Source: an uncultured Alphaproteobacteria bacterium (GTDB lineage Bacteria > Pseudomonadota > Alphaproteobacteria > Micropepsales > Micropepsaceae). From it: a stretch of 64,000 nt of DNA. The DNA is taken from NCBI GenBank assembly GCA_903897605.1, contig CAIUCH010000032.1:30717-94716 (forward strand), in the 5' to 3' direction. The notes under the pieces are model-generated. The model searched no databases, had not been told where the DNA came from, and saw only the letters and a program-made list of their open reading frames with translations. This document shows, in pieces, positions 36,660 through 45,690 of the stretch; position 1 is the first letter of the stretch, and each line of letters opens with the position of its first letter. Both the position numbers and the translations under genes were made by a program.

Positions 36660-37888
36660 AGACAATCGCGTTCGCCAGTCTGCTGATTGCCACGGCGATT
36701 GTTCCGGCGCAGGCGCAATCATCGCCGCAGGCCGGCGGCCGCTATCAGGCGGTGCTGGGCGATTGCGAGGGCTGTCACACCGCCGTAGGCGGCAAGCCAT
36801 TCGCCGGCGGCACTGTGCTGCAGACACCGTTCGGCAAGATCGCCGTGCCCAACATTACTTCCGACCATGACACCGGAATCGGCTCCTGGACGGAAGCGGA
36901 TTTCCGCCGCGCCTTGCGCGAAGGTGAGAGCCCCGGGGGCGAGCGGCTTTATCCCGCCATGCCTTATCCCGCCTATGCCCAGATGAGCGACGCCGATGTC
37001 GCCTCGCTTTGGGCGTATATGAAAACGGTCGCGCCCGTGCATAACGCGGTTGAACCCAACCTCCTGCCTTTCCCCTTCAACATCCGTACCTTGATGGCGG
37101 GCTGGAACTGGCTGTATTTCAAGCCTGCGCCCTTCGCGCCAACCGCGGGAAAATCCGCGGATTGGAATCGCGGCGCTTATCTCGTCAACGGCCCCGGCCA
37201 TTGCGGCGCCTGCCACGCACCGAAGACTCTCCTGGGTGCAGATCGCAGCGCGGCGCTGACCGGCGCGTCCCTGCAAGGCTGGTTCGCGCCCGAGATCACC
37301 GGCGCCAAGCCGCGCGGCATCGGCAATTGGAGCGCCGGCGGCATCGCCACCTATTTGAAGACCGGTTGGAGCAGTCATTCGGTCGCGACCGGCCCGATGG
37401 CAGAGGTGGTGGAACGCTCCACCTCGCAGATGACCGATGGCGATCTCAATGCCATTGCCGTTTATCTCAAGGACCAACCGGCTGGCGCGGACATGCAGCC
37501 TGCTTCCGCATCGCTGCGAAGCGATCCGGCGATGCAGGCGGGCGGCAGGCTTTATCGAGACAATTGTGCCACTTGTCATGGCGCCGATGGCAAGGGCGAG
37601 CGGCTCATCTTCCCGCCTCTGGCCGGCAACGCGATCCTGGTTCAGTCCAGCGCCGAAAGCTTGACACGGGTGGTGCTGGCCGGGGCGCAGGCCGCCGGGA
37701 CCAAGGCGGCGCCGACGGCCCCGTCGATGCCCTCCTATGCCTGGAAATTCAATGACGCGCAGGTGGCCAATCTTCTGACTTATATACGCAACAATTGGGG
37801 CAATGCCGCGCAGGCGGTGTCGGCGGAATCAGTCGGCAAGATACGCGCCGGCCTTAGCGGCGGACCCTCGCTGGCCAACAAGGAATAG
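36656..37888 (+). CDS. triheme cytochrome c subunit of the GMC dehydrogenase
   Basis: 410 residues starting in the ATGA overlap with the GMC gene. Signal peptide MKTIAFASLLIATAIVPAQA. Three heme sites: CEGCH 37-41, CGACH 183-187, CATCH 304-308, the pattern of cytochrome subunits of alcohol, gluconate and sorbitol dehydrogenases. It transfers electrons from the flavoprotein to the quinone pool or oxidase. Conserved YPAMPYPAYAQMSDADVASLWAY follows the first heme. Confidence 0.95.
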   Translation: MKTIAFASLLIATAIVPAQAQSSPQAGGRYQAVLGDCEGCHTAVGGKPFAGGTVLQTPFGKIAVPNITSDHDTGIGSWTEADFRRALREGESPGGERLYPAMPYPAYAQMSDADVASLWAYMKTVAPVHNAVEPNLLPFPFNIRTLMAGWNWLYFKPAPFAPTAGKSADWNRGAYLVNGPGHCGACHAPKTLLGADRSAALTGASLQGWFAPEITGAKPRGIGNWSAGGIATYLKTGWSSHSVATGPMAEVVERSTSQMTDGDLNAIAVYLKDQPAGADMQPASASLRSDPAMQAGGRLYRDNCATCHGADGKGERLIFPPLAGNAILVQSSAESLTRVVLAGAQAAGTKAAPTAPSMPSYAWKFNDAQVANLLTYIRNNWGNAAQAVSAESVGKIRAGLSGGPSLANKE

Positions 37889-37895
37889 CGGAACC

Positions 37896-39017
37896 ATGCG
37901 CGCTGGTTTGCTGTTGGCGTCCGTCGCGACTTTGGTTCTGACCGGCGGTTCGCCGAGCATTGCAAAGCCGCCAAAGTCTTCGCCGGACCTCAAAGTCATT
38001 TCCATCGATGTCGAAGGCGGCGCGGCCGTCCTGTTCCGGACGCCCGAGGGGAAGTCGGTTCTGATCGATACCGGCTGGAAGCCAGGTATCGGCATTCCCT
38101 ATCCGGTGGGGGCAGGTGCGCCGCCCATTCCCCAACCGGTCAGCGCCGACCGTATCACAGCAGCGGCGGCCGCTCTGGGCGTCAAGAAGATCGATTATCT
38201 GCTGATGACACACTATCACGCCGATCATCTGGGCGGAACCGAAGCACTGCTCGCCAAGCTTTCGGTCGATACGTTTGTCGATCACGGGCCCAACCGGGAA
38301 AGTCTTGCGCCGGACGCACCTGCCGGCGCGGCAGAGAATTCTCCGCAAGGGCGTTATCCGGCCTGGGTCGCGGCTATGGCTGGACATCCACATATTTCCG
38401 CCCAAGCCGGTCAGGTCCTGGATATCGGTTCGCTTCATATTTTGTTCGTGACCGCCGACGGCAACATTCTGGACACGCCGCCACCGGGAGCCGGTCAGCC
38501 CAATCCTTATTGCGACGGCGTCAAGCCGATGGCGGACGATGGCGGCGAAGAGAATAACCGTTCGCTGGGCATGCTGATTACCTTCGGCAAGACACGTATC
38601 GTGTATCTGGGAGATCTGACCTGGAACAAGGAGATCGCGCTCCTGTGCCCGGTCAACAAGATCAGAAAGACCGACATTTATTTTGTTACCGGCCATGGCA
38701 TGAATCTGTCGAGCAGTCCGCCCACCGCGGCGCTGGATCCACTTGTCGCCATCATGCAGAACGGACCGTTGAAGGGCGGCGACCAGGAGCCCATCCGCAC
38801 GGTAATGTCCTATCCCGGCCTCCAGGGATTCTGGCGGACCCATTATACTGTCCGCTATCCCGGCTTGAATGGCGATCCGAACTTGATCGCCAATCTGGAT
38901 TGGGTTCCCGATCAGGGTTATTCGATCGATCTCGATATCACGCCGGCGGGTAAAATCACGGTCGTGAACACACGCAATCTGTTCAGCAAGAGTTATGACT
39001 CACGCGGCGCGCAATAG
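37896..39017 (+). CDS. exported metallo-beta-lactamase fold hydrolase
   Basis: 373 residues from ATG 37896, signal peptide MRAGLLLASVATLVLTGGSP. Metal motif THYHADHLGG with further ligand regions DHGPN, DGNILDTPPPGAGQPNPYC and TGHGMNLSS. The opening SIDVEGGAAVLFRTPEGKSV resembles the ComEC-like/competence branch of the MBL superfamily. Substrate unknown. It starts 7 bases after the cytochrome gene, so likely co-transcribed with the GMC dehydrogenase, where a lactonase role would make sense (inference). Confidence 0.82.
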   Translation: MRAGLLLASVATLVLTGGSPSIAKPPKSSPDLKVISIDVEGGAAVLFRTPEGKSVLIDTGWKPGIGIPYPVGAGAPPIPQPVSADRITAAAAALGVKKIDYLLMTHYHADHLGGTEALLAKLSVDTFVDHGPNRESLAPDAPAGAAENSPQGRYPAWVAAMAGHPHISAQAGQVLDIGSLHILFVTADGNILDTPPPGAGQPNPYCDGVKPMADDGGEENNRSLGMLITFGKTRIVYLGDLTWNKEIALLCPVNKIRKTDIYFVTGHGMNLSSSPPTAALDPLVAIMQNGPLKGGDQEPIRTVMSYPGLQGFWRTHYTVRYPGLNGDPNLIANLDWVPDQGYSIDLDITPAGKITVVNTRNLFSKSYDSRGAQ

Positions 39018-39053
39018 GCAGCGCTGAAATCACCGGACCAAGGGGCCAATGTC

Positions 39054-40721
39054 ATGATGATCCAGAATTATGATCCCTTCCATCAACCGGCCTTGTCGGC
39101 GGCGGTCGCGGCATTTCCCATTCTTCTGCTGCTGGTGATGATCGCTTCGGGCAAGGTCAAGGCCTATTGGGCGGCGTTGATCGCGCTTGCCGCCACCTTC
39201 ATCGTCGCGGTCTGGGCGTATGGCATGCCCATCGACATGGCAGGGAAGGGAACGGTTTTGGGTCTGGTTGGCGGCTTTTTCCCGATCGGCTGGATCATCG
39301 TCAATGTGCTCTTCCTTTATCGCCTGACGGTGGACAAAGGGCATTTCGCGGTTTTTCAGCATTCGATGGGTTCGGTCACGTCCGACCGGCGGATGCAGCT
39401 TCTGCTGATCGCTTTCTGTTTCGGTGCCTTCTTCGAGGGCGCGGCAGGTTTCGGCACACCGGTGGCGGTAAGCGCCGCGATGCTGATGGGGCTGGGATTT
39501 TCGCCGCTGGCGGCTGCCGGCATGTCGCTTCTGGCGGACACCGCGACGGTGGCGTTCGGCGCCCTGGGTGCGCCGATCCAGGGCCTTGCCGCATCCACCG
39601 GTCTTGATCCCTTCGTGCTGGGGCAGGCGATTGGCCGTCAATCCTCGATATTTTCCATGATCATTCCCTTCTACATGATCTGGATGTTCTGCGGCACGCG
39701 GAAGATGTTGCAGGTGTGGCCCGCGATCCTGGTGGCGGCGCTCGCTTTCACCATTCCGCAATTCCTCATTTCCAACTATTCCAATCCCTATATCGTGGAC
39801 GTGGCGGCGGGCGGCATTTCCATGGCGGCGCTGGTGTTGTTCCTGCGTGTCTGGCAGCCGCGCGAAATCATGACGGAAACCGCGTTGCGCGTGGCGGATA
39901 GCTCGCATAGCGAGATCAAGAAAACTCCGCCGCTGGGAATGCTGCCCACCACGCGGGAGGCGATCGCGGCCTGGATCCCGTGGCTGATCCTCTGTCTGGT
40001 CCTGATCTTTTGGGCGACGGATTACTGGAAGCATCTCGCCGCCAGCCTGTTTGCGCCGGTCTATCATGTGCCGGGTTTGGACAAGCAGATCATCGTAATG
40101 CCGCCGGTGGTCGCAAAGCCGACGCCGCTGGCCGGGGCTTTCACCTTTTCCTTTCTTACTTATTCCGGCACCGGCATCCTGGTTTCCGCTCTGATCGCGG
40201 GGATCTTCATGCGCTGTTCCCCGGCCTATCTGATCAAGAGCTATGGCCGCAATTTCAAGACCGTGGCGCCGTCCATCGTCACCATCACCGCCATGCTGGC
40301 CCTGGGCACCCTGACCAGCCTTTCCGGCGCCGATGGCACCTTGGGGCTGGCCTTTGCCCGCACCGGATTCCTCTTTCCCTTCTTCGGCACCATATTGGGC
40401 TGGCTGGGGGTGGCGGCCACCGGTTCGGACACATCGTCCAATGTGTTGTTCGGCGGCCTGCAAGTGATCACGGCACATCAGCTCAATATGTCGCCGATCC
40501 TGATGGCGGCGGCCAATTCCACCGGCGGCGTCATGGGCAAGATCATTTCCATCTCTTCCATCGTGGTCGCGGCCACCGCGACCGGCTGGTATGGCGGCGA
40601 GGGCAAGATTCTGCGCTATGTTTTCTGGAGCGCCGTCCTGTTGGGCGTTCTGGTCGGCATTCTGGTAATGCTGCAGGCCTATGTCTGGCCCTTCACGCTC
40701 ACGGTGCCGCCCGGAGGCTGA
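39054..40721 (+). CDS. lctP: L-lactate permease (LctP family)
   Basis: 555 residues, polytopic membrane protein with about 12-14 segments. Family landmarks: FFPIGWIIVNVLFLYRLTV, FGAFFEGAAGFGTPVAVSAA, TVAFGALGAPIQGLA, and SPILMAAANSTGGVMGKIIS near the C terminus. LctP proteins import lactate and glycolate with protons. The gene is followed 31 bases later by glycerate kinase, suggesting uptake of a small 2-hydroxy acid such as glycerate or glycolate rather than only lactate (inference). Confidence 0.93.
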   Translation: MMIQNYDPFHQPALSAAVAAFPILLLLVMIASGKVKAYWAALIALAATFIVAVWAYGMPIDMAGKGTVLGLVGGFFPIGWIIVNVLFLYRLTVDKGHFAVFQHSMGSVTSDRRMQLLLIAFCFGAFFEGAAGFGTPVAVSAAMLMGLGFSPLAAAGMSLLADTATVAFGALGAPIQGLAASTGLDPFVLGQAIGRQSSIFSMIIPFYMIWMFCGTRKMLQVWPAILVAALAFTIPQFLISNYSNPYIVDVAAGGISMAALVLFLRVWQPREIMTETALRVADSSHSEIKKTPPLGMLPTTREAIAAWIPWLILCLVLIFWATDYWKHLAASLFAPVYHVPGLDKQIIVMPPVVAKPTPLAGAFTFSFLTYSGTGILVSALIAGIFMRCSPAYLIKSYGRNFKTVAPSIVTITAMLALGTLTSLSGADGTLGLAFARTGFLFPFFGTILGWLGVAATGSDTSSNVLFGGLQVITAHQLNMSPILMAAANSTGGVMGKIISISSIVVAATATGWYGGEGKILRYVFWSAVLLGVLVGILVMLQAYVWPFTLTVPPGG

Positions 40722-40752
40722 CACGGCCGCCGCTGTCACTGGCAGGAGCATC

Positions 40753-41652
40753 ATGGAAGAGCCGTTGCCGGAGCATACAAGCCATGCGGTCGCGGACTTC
40801 ATGCGGCGGGAAAAACTCGGTCCCGATTTCGCCGATACCGTCGCACGCGTCTATGTTCCGCTCGCGGAACGCATTGTGGCGCTGGCACAGGATCGCCGAG
40901 GTTTCGTCGTGGGGATATGCGGTTCCCAGGGCAGCGGCAAATCCACCGGCGCCGGGGTGTTGCGCATTCTGCTGGAAGCGTCCGGCCTTCGGGTCGCGGT
41001 CCTGTCGATCGATGATTTGTATTTGCCCAAGGAAACCAGAAGGCAACTCGCGGACGATGTCGATTCCTTGCTGGCGACGCGTGGGCCGCCGGGGACGCAT
41101 GACGTCGCTTTGGGAGAAAAGCTGCTGGACAGGCTTGGCGAGCCGGGGGCCACGGAAATTCCCCGTTTCGACAAGTCGCGGGACACGCGCTCGGATCCCT
41201 CGGAGTGGGATCGCTTTCAGGGCCCGGCCGATGTCATCCTGTTCGAAGGCTGGTGTGTCGGCGCCAGGTCCCAGCCCCCGGACGCGTTGGCAAACCCGAT
41301 CAATGATCTGGAAAGAAACTCCGACGCGGACGGCAAATGGCGCCGTTATGTCAATGATGCCCTGGCGGGACCTTATCAGCATTTGTTCGGCCGCATCGCC
41401 TTTCTCATTCTCTTGAAGGCGCCATCCTTCGAAGTGGTCGCGAATTGGCGCAAAGAGCAGGAAGCCAAGTTGCGCGCCAGGGTTGGGGCCGCATCCGGGG
41501 TTATGACAGACGATCAGATCGATCGCTTTGTGCAATATTATGAAAGACTGACTCGCTTTATCTTGACGGAGATGCCGGCGCGCGCGGACGCGGTGGTGAC
41601 GCTGAACGCCAGCCGTCACCCGCTGGCGCTCGAAATCCGCCAAGCTGGATGA
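40753..41652 (+). CDS. D-glycerate 3-kinase (P-loop type)
   Basis: 299 residues from ATG 40753. P-loop GSQGSGKS at 57-64, SIDDLYLPKETR, GPPGTHD, IPRFDKSRDTR, and ILFEGWCVGARSQP are the conserved blocks of plant/cyanobacterial-type GLYK and yeast Tda10-like kinases. It phosphorylates glycerate to 3-phosphoglycerate, linking glycerate/glycolate use to central metabolism. Its stop codon overlaps recQ (ATGA at 41649). Confidence 0.85.
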   Translation: MEEPLPEHTSHAVADFMRREKLGPDFADTVARVYVPLAERIVALAQDRRGFVVGICGSQGSGKSTGAGVLRILLEASGLRVAVLSIDDLYLPKETRRQLADDVDSLLATRGPPGTHDVALGEKLLDRLGEPGATEIPRFDKSRDTRSDPSEWDRFQGPADVILFEGWCVGARSQPPDALANPINDLERNSDADGKWRRYVNDALAGPYQHLFGRIAFLILLKAPSFEVVANWRKEQEAKLRARVGAASGVMTDDQIDRFVQYYERLTRFILTEMPARADAVVTLNASRHPLALEIRQAG

Positions 41653-43604
41653 TCGTTCCGGGAATGACAGACGGCGCCGATGACGGCGCGGGATCGGATT
41701 TTCCAGGCGCGCAGGGTATACAGGTCTCCCTCGCCAAAGATTCGGACCCGCCTGGAATGAACGCCCCGATCCTGCCCGTTTCTTCCAAACAGCGTGTCCT
41801 GCGCGACGTTTTTGGCTTCAACGCCTTTCGCCCCGGCCAGGAAGCGGCGATGGACGCGGTTCTGGCCGGGCGCAGCATTCTTTCGGTCATGCCGACCGGC
41901 TCCGGCAAATCCCTGTGTTTCCAGGTTCCCGCACTGATGCTGGGCGGACTGACGGTGGTGGTCTCGCCGCTGGTTGCGCTGATGCAGGACCAGGTGGCGG
42001 CGCTGCGGCTGGCCGGCGTGGCGGCGGACACGATCAATTCCTCGCGCAGCCGTGAAGAAAACATCGCCTCCTGGCGGCGGGCCGCTTCGGGAGATATCCG
42101 GTTGCTTTATCTATCGCCCGAACGGCTGATGACGGATCAGATGCTGGCGGCGCTGGGCAAGCTTCCGGTCCGCCTGATCGCGGTCGATGAAGCCCATTGC
42201 ATATCGCAATGGGGTCCGGCTTTCCGGCCGGACTATGAAATGTTGTCGCGACTGCGCGACCTTTTTGTGGATGTGCCGATCATGGCGCTGACGGCGACCG
42301 CCGATGAAAGCACCCGGGCGGACATCGCGGCGCGGTTGTTCGGGGGCGAAGTCGAGCAGATCGTGCTGGGCTTCGACCGGCCGAATATCCGGCTGACGGT
42401 GGCGGCAAAGCGCGAATGGAAGCAGCAGCTTGCGTCATTCGTCCGGGCGCATCAGGGACAAAGCGGCATCGTGTATTGCCTGTCGCGCAAACGGACGGAA
42501 GAAGCCGCGGCGCTTCTGGTGGCGCAGGGGATTGCGGCGCTGCCCTATCATGCCGGCATGGCCAAGGAAGCGCGCGAAGCCAATCAGAATGCTTTCATGA
42601 CCGAGCCGCAGATGGTCATGGTGGCGACGATTGCCTTCGGCATGGGCATCGACAAGGCCGATGTGCGCTATGTCTTCCACACTGATCTGCCGGGGAGCCT
42701 GGAAAGCTATTATCAGGAGATCGGCCGGGCCGGACGCGATGGCGGCCCGGCAGAGGCGCACATGTTGTTTGGATTGGGCGACATCCGCATGCGGCGTCTG
42801 TTCATCGAACAGGAAGAATCGAATGACGGCCGCAAAAGGCGCGAACACCAGAGACTGGCGGCCCTCATAGGCTATTGCGAAGGGGCCTCCTGCAGGCGCC
42901 GCACCTTGCTGGGCTATTTTGGTGAAGATGCGGAGCCATGCGGCAATTGCGATTTGTGCCTCAATCCGGTGGCCCTGGCCGACGGAACAGAGCAGTCGCG
43001 CCGGATATGCGAAGCCGTGCTGCAGAGCAATGAGCGTTACGGCGCCGCCCATATTGTCGATATCCTTCGTGGCGCAAAGACCGAAAAAATCCTCGCGGCC
43101 GGCCATGACCGGCTCGGCGCCTTTGGCGGAGGGGCCGCATGGAAAAAAGAACAATGGCGGTCACTGATCCGCCAGCTGGTGGCGGGCGGGTTTCTCAATC
43201 ACGATGTTGCCGGGTATGGGGGGCTCAGCCTGCTGGATGACGGTCGGGCCCTGTTGCGGGGCGCGCGTTCATTCCACCACCGTCCGGATACGGCGCCCGG
43301 CACTGTTGGAAAGAGTCGCGGCGCTACGCCGTCCGGCGAGGTGACGGCGGAGCAGGATATTCTCTTCGCGGCGTTGAAGCGGCTTCGTCTGCGCATCGCG
43401 GGCGAGCGTCATTTGCCAGCCTATTTGATCTTTTCCGACAAGACGCTCCTGGAAATGGCGCGATCGGTGCCGCGCAACCTCCATGAATTCGCCATGGTCA
43501 ATGGCGTCGGCACGTCCAAGCTCCGCGATTTCGGCCAATTATTCGTGGACGCCATTCTGTCACACACCGGGACAGCGCCGGTGGGGGCCAATAGCGGGGT
43601 TTGA
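41649..43604 (+). CDS. recQ: ATP-dependent DNA helicase RecQ
   Basis: 651 residues from the coupled ATG, or 615 from ATG 41757, which matches the usual length better. Motif I TGSGKS (Lys about 87), motif II DEAHCISQWG, motif III ALTATA, motif VI QEIGRAGRDG. RecQ-Ct zinc cysteines in CEGASCRRR and CGNCDLC, then a winged helix, and an HRDC domain at the end (LRIAGERHLPAYLIFSDKTL). 3'-5' helicase for recombination repair. No link to the metabolic neighbours beyond the 4-base overlap. Confidence 0.95.
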   Translation: MIVPGMTDGADDGAGSDFPGAQGIQVSLAKDSDPPGMNAPILPVSSKQRVLRDVFGFNAFRPGQEAAMDAVLAGRSILSVMPTGSGKSLCFQVPALMLGGLTVVVSPLVALMQDQVAALRLAGVAADTINSSRSREENIASWRRAASGDIRLLYLSPERLMTDQMLAALGKLPVRLIAVDEAHCISQWGPAFRPDYEMLSRLRDLFVDVPIMALTATADESTRADIAARLFGGEVEQIVLGFDRPNIRLTVAAKREWKQQLASFVRAHQGQSGIVYCLSRKRTEEAAALLVAQGIAALPYHAGMAKEAREANQNAFMTEPQMVMVATIAFGMGIDKADVRYVFHTDLPGSLESYYQEIGRAGRDGGPAEAHMLFGLGDIRMRRLFIEQEESNDGRKRREHQRLAALIGYCEGASCRRRTLLGYFGEDAEPCGNCDLCLNPVALADGTEQSRRICEAVLQSNERYGAAHIVDILRGAKTEKILAAGHDRLGAFGGGAAWKKEQWRSLIRQLVAGGFLNHDVAGYGGLSLLDDGRALLRGARSFHHRPDTAPGTVGKSRGATPSGEVTAEQDILFAALKRLRLRIAGERHLPAYLIFSDKTLLEMARSVPRNLHEFAMVNGVGTSKLRDFGQLFVDAILSHTGTAPVGANSGV

Positions 43605-43653
43605 CCGGCGCGTAACCAGGGCGGGGTGCCAGCCTAACAGGCATGCGGATCAT

Positions 43654-43721
43654 CTTGACTCTTGTCCCGACGCTCCCCATACCAAAGCCTGATGCGAGGG
43701 GCCTTTCGCGCGTCCGGGGAC
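43654..43721 (+). promoter_or_regulatory. heat-shock-like promoter and two-part hairpin upstream of desaturase gene
   Basis: CTTGAC (43654-43659), 15 bases, CCCCAT (43675-43680) resembles the sigma-32 consensus. The same region folds into an outer stem GTCCCGACGC (43664-43673) with GCGTC (43710-43714) and GGGAC (43717-43721), and an inner stem CCCCAT with ATG..GGGG (43692-43701). It lies in the 200-base space before the fatty acid desaturase gene. It could be a promoter, a thermosensitive leader, or an unannotated small RNA on either strand. Confidence 0.4.
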
Positions 43722-43804
43722 TGTTGCCTTCTTGCTCAACCCCTTCAACCGATGCATGAATCCGGCTCATCAGACAGTGCCATGAGTCTCGAGAAGAAAG
43801 CGGA

Positions 43805-44845
43805 ATGACAAATACCACTGGGTCCCCGATCGCCGCCGAGAGCTGGCAACAGAAGCTTAAGAATTATCGCAAGCCAGGCGCGTTGCGCGGCGTTCTGGAG
43901 CTGGCGATCACGGCAATCCCATTCGCACTGACCTGGCTTGCAATGCTGTTTGCGTTTTATCGCGGTTATGTCTGGCTTTATGTCCTGCTTCTGCTGCCGG
44001 CCGCGGGTCTGCTGATCCGCCTTTTCATGATCCAGCATGATTGCGGGCATGGTGCGTTCATGCCGGGCAAGCGCGGCAATGACTGGATCGGTCGCGGGAT
44101 CAGCCTTCTGACACTCGCACCCTATGATCATTGGCGCCGCTGCCACGCGGCCCATCACGCCACTTCTGGAAATCTCGGTCAGCGCGGTGTGGGCGACATC
44201 GACACCTTGACCGTCACGGAATATCTTGCGCTCTCGCGCTGGGGCCGACTCTGCTATCGCCTCTACCGGCATCCGCTGGTGATGTTTGGCATTGGGCCGC
44301 TCTATTTCTTCGGCCTGAAGAGCCGGTTGCCGTTCGGATTCATGGGCAAGGGATGGCAGCCCTGGATCAGCACCATGACCACCAATCTTGGCATCGCAAT
44401 CGTTTTCGGACTGGCGATCTGGTTGGTCGGCTTCTGGCCCTTTTTGCTGATCCATCTTCCGATCGTCATGGTCGGCGCCTCGATGGGTGTTTGGCTGTTT
44501 TACATCCAGCACCAGTTCGAGAAGACATATTGGGCTGCCGGACCCTCTTGGAATGTTCAGGACGCCGCGCTGCAGGGAAGCTCCTTCTACGATCTTCCCC
44601 ATGTCCTGAGATGGTTCACCGCGAATATCGGCGTGCATCATGTCCATCATCTGTCCAGCCGCATTCCCTATTACCGATTGTCGGATGTCTTGCGGGACTA
44701 TCCCGAGCTGCGAACCCTGGGCCGTCTGACCTTGCTCCAAAGCTTGAAGTCGGTTCGCCTGGCATTGTGGGATGAACAATCGCGGCGGCTGGTCTCCTTC
44801 AAGGAGATCTGCCGCGTCGCCCGTCCTTCCGAGCAGCCTGCTTAA
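43805..44845 (+). CDS. membrane fatty acid desaturase
   Basis: 346 residues. Three histidine boxes of the membrane di-iron desaturases: HDCGH 78-82, HAAHH 114-118, and HHVHH near 278-282, spaced by hydrophobic helices (WLYVLLLLPAAGLLIRLFMI and others). It introduces a double bond into acyl chains of membrane lipids; DesA-like/omega-type regiochemistry cannot be told. A 200-base leader with hairpin structure precedes it. Confidence 0.92.
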   Translation: MTNTTGSPIAAESWQQKLKNYRKPGALRGVLELAITAIPFALTWLAMLFAFYRGYVWLYVLLLLPAAGLLIRLFMIQHDCGHGAFMPGKRGNDWIGRGISLLTLAPYDHWRRCHAAHHATSGNLGQRGVGDIDTLTVTEYLALSRWGRLCYRLYRHPLVMFGIGPLYFFGLKSRLPFGFMGKGWQPWISTMTTNLGIAIVFGLAIWLVGFWPFLLIHLPIVMVGASMGVWLFYIQHQFEKTYWAAGPSWNVQDAALQGSSFYDLPHVLRWFTANIGVHHVHHLSSRIPYYRLSDVLRDYPELRTLGRLTLLQSLKSVRLALWDEQSRRLVSFKEICRVARPSEQPA

Positions 44846-44877
44846 AAAGGGCACTCTTCCAAGGGGGATCGCCCGAG

Positions 44878-44903
44878 CCGGCGGCGCTGCTTTTGGCCGC
44901 CGG
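44878..44903 (+). terminator. hairpin downstream of desaturase gene
   Basis: Perfect 8-base stem CCGGCGGC/GCCGCCGG with a 10-base loop, 33 bases after the desaturase stop. There is no clear T-tract afterward, so termination is uncertain. Confidence 0.35.
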
Positions 44904-44996
44904 GATCCGGCAAGGCCGGGAATGGCTTTCAGAATGGCGCCAAACCGGATTCCGGACGGGTTGTTTCCGGATTAAAGAGGGCATATACTCCTGATT

Positions 44997-45434
44997 ATGG
45001 AGCAGGCGTTGAAAATGGGCGGCGGGGATTGCAATTGCATGACCGCGCGCCGCGCGGCGCGCCAGATTTCAAATTTCTATGACAGTCAGTTGGCGCCCAG
45101 TGGGCTGCGCGCCACGCAATTCGCCATTCTTGTCTTGGTGAATCGGCTGGAAGAAGTATCCGTGAACATGGTCGCGGAAAGCCTGGCTCTGGATCGCACC
45201 ACTGCCGGCAAGAATTTGCGCCCATTGGCGGCGGCGGGGCTGGTCAAGATCGCGCCGTCGAAAAGCGACGGGCGGTTGCGCGCCATTCGCCTGACAAAAG
45301 CAGGCAGCGCGGCGCTGAAAGTCGCATTGCCGCTGTGGCGTGCGGCCCAGAAGAATTTTGAGACCGCAAATGGCGTGGACAAGGTGGCCGGCTTGCGCGA
45401 TTCCCTGCGAAGCCTGAAATTCGCCGACAACTGA
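44997..45434 (+). CDS. MarR family winged-helix regulator
   Basis: 145 residues. NFYDSQLAPSGLRATQFAILVLV, NMVAESLALDRTTAGKNLRPLAAAGLV and wing SKSDGRLRAIRLTKAG give the MarR fold. Two Cys near the start (GGDCNCMTARR) could be redox-sensing. It is located between the desaturase and the amine oxidase/cytochrome pair and could regulate either; the palindrome at 45611-45651 is a candidate site. Confidence 0.87.
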   Translation: MEQALKMGGGDCNCMTARRAARQISNFYDSQLAPSGLRATQFAILVLVNRLEEVSVNMVAESLALDRTTAGKNLRPLAAAGLVKIAPSKSDGRLRAIRLTKAGSAALKVALPLWRAAQKNFETANGVDKVAGLRDSLRSLKFADN

Positions 45435-45610
45435 TATCAAGACTGTCCCAAGAGAATAAAAGCGCCTCGATCCGGATTTGCCGGAAAGTTCGTTGAGTTT
45501 CCCCGGCGCGGTTCTGCGCGCGCGTCGCGCCATCAAGGTTTCGTCAGCAAATTGTAAAGAAGATGAAAAGCCCGTGCCTTGTCACCCAAGCACGCTTGCG
45601 CTCAGCGGAT

Positions 45611-45651
45611 CGCGGGCATATACGCTTTTCCGTTGAGAGCATATGCCCGCG
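45611..45651. promoter_or_regulatory. perfect 11-base inverted repeat in amine oxidase leader
   Basis: CGCGGGCATAT (45611-45621) and ATATGCCCGCG (45641-45651) with a 19-base spacer, 40 bases before the amine oxidase start. No T-tract follows. It may be an operator for the upstream MarR protein or an mRNA hairpin. Confidence 0.45.
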
Positions 45652-45690
45652 TTTACCCCGCGCCATGCTTTCCAGCGGAGGACAAATACC

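Noticed and set aside
34686..36827. 713-codon minus-strand frame opposite the GMC flavoprotein
   Set aside because: Antisense shadow; the plus-strand gene has FAD motifs, operon partners and coupled starts.
39030..40802. 590-codon minus-strand frame opposite lctP
   Set aside because: Low-complexity, highly charged translation typical of the antisense of a hydrophobic membrane protein gene.
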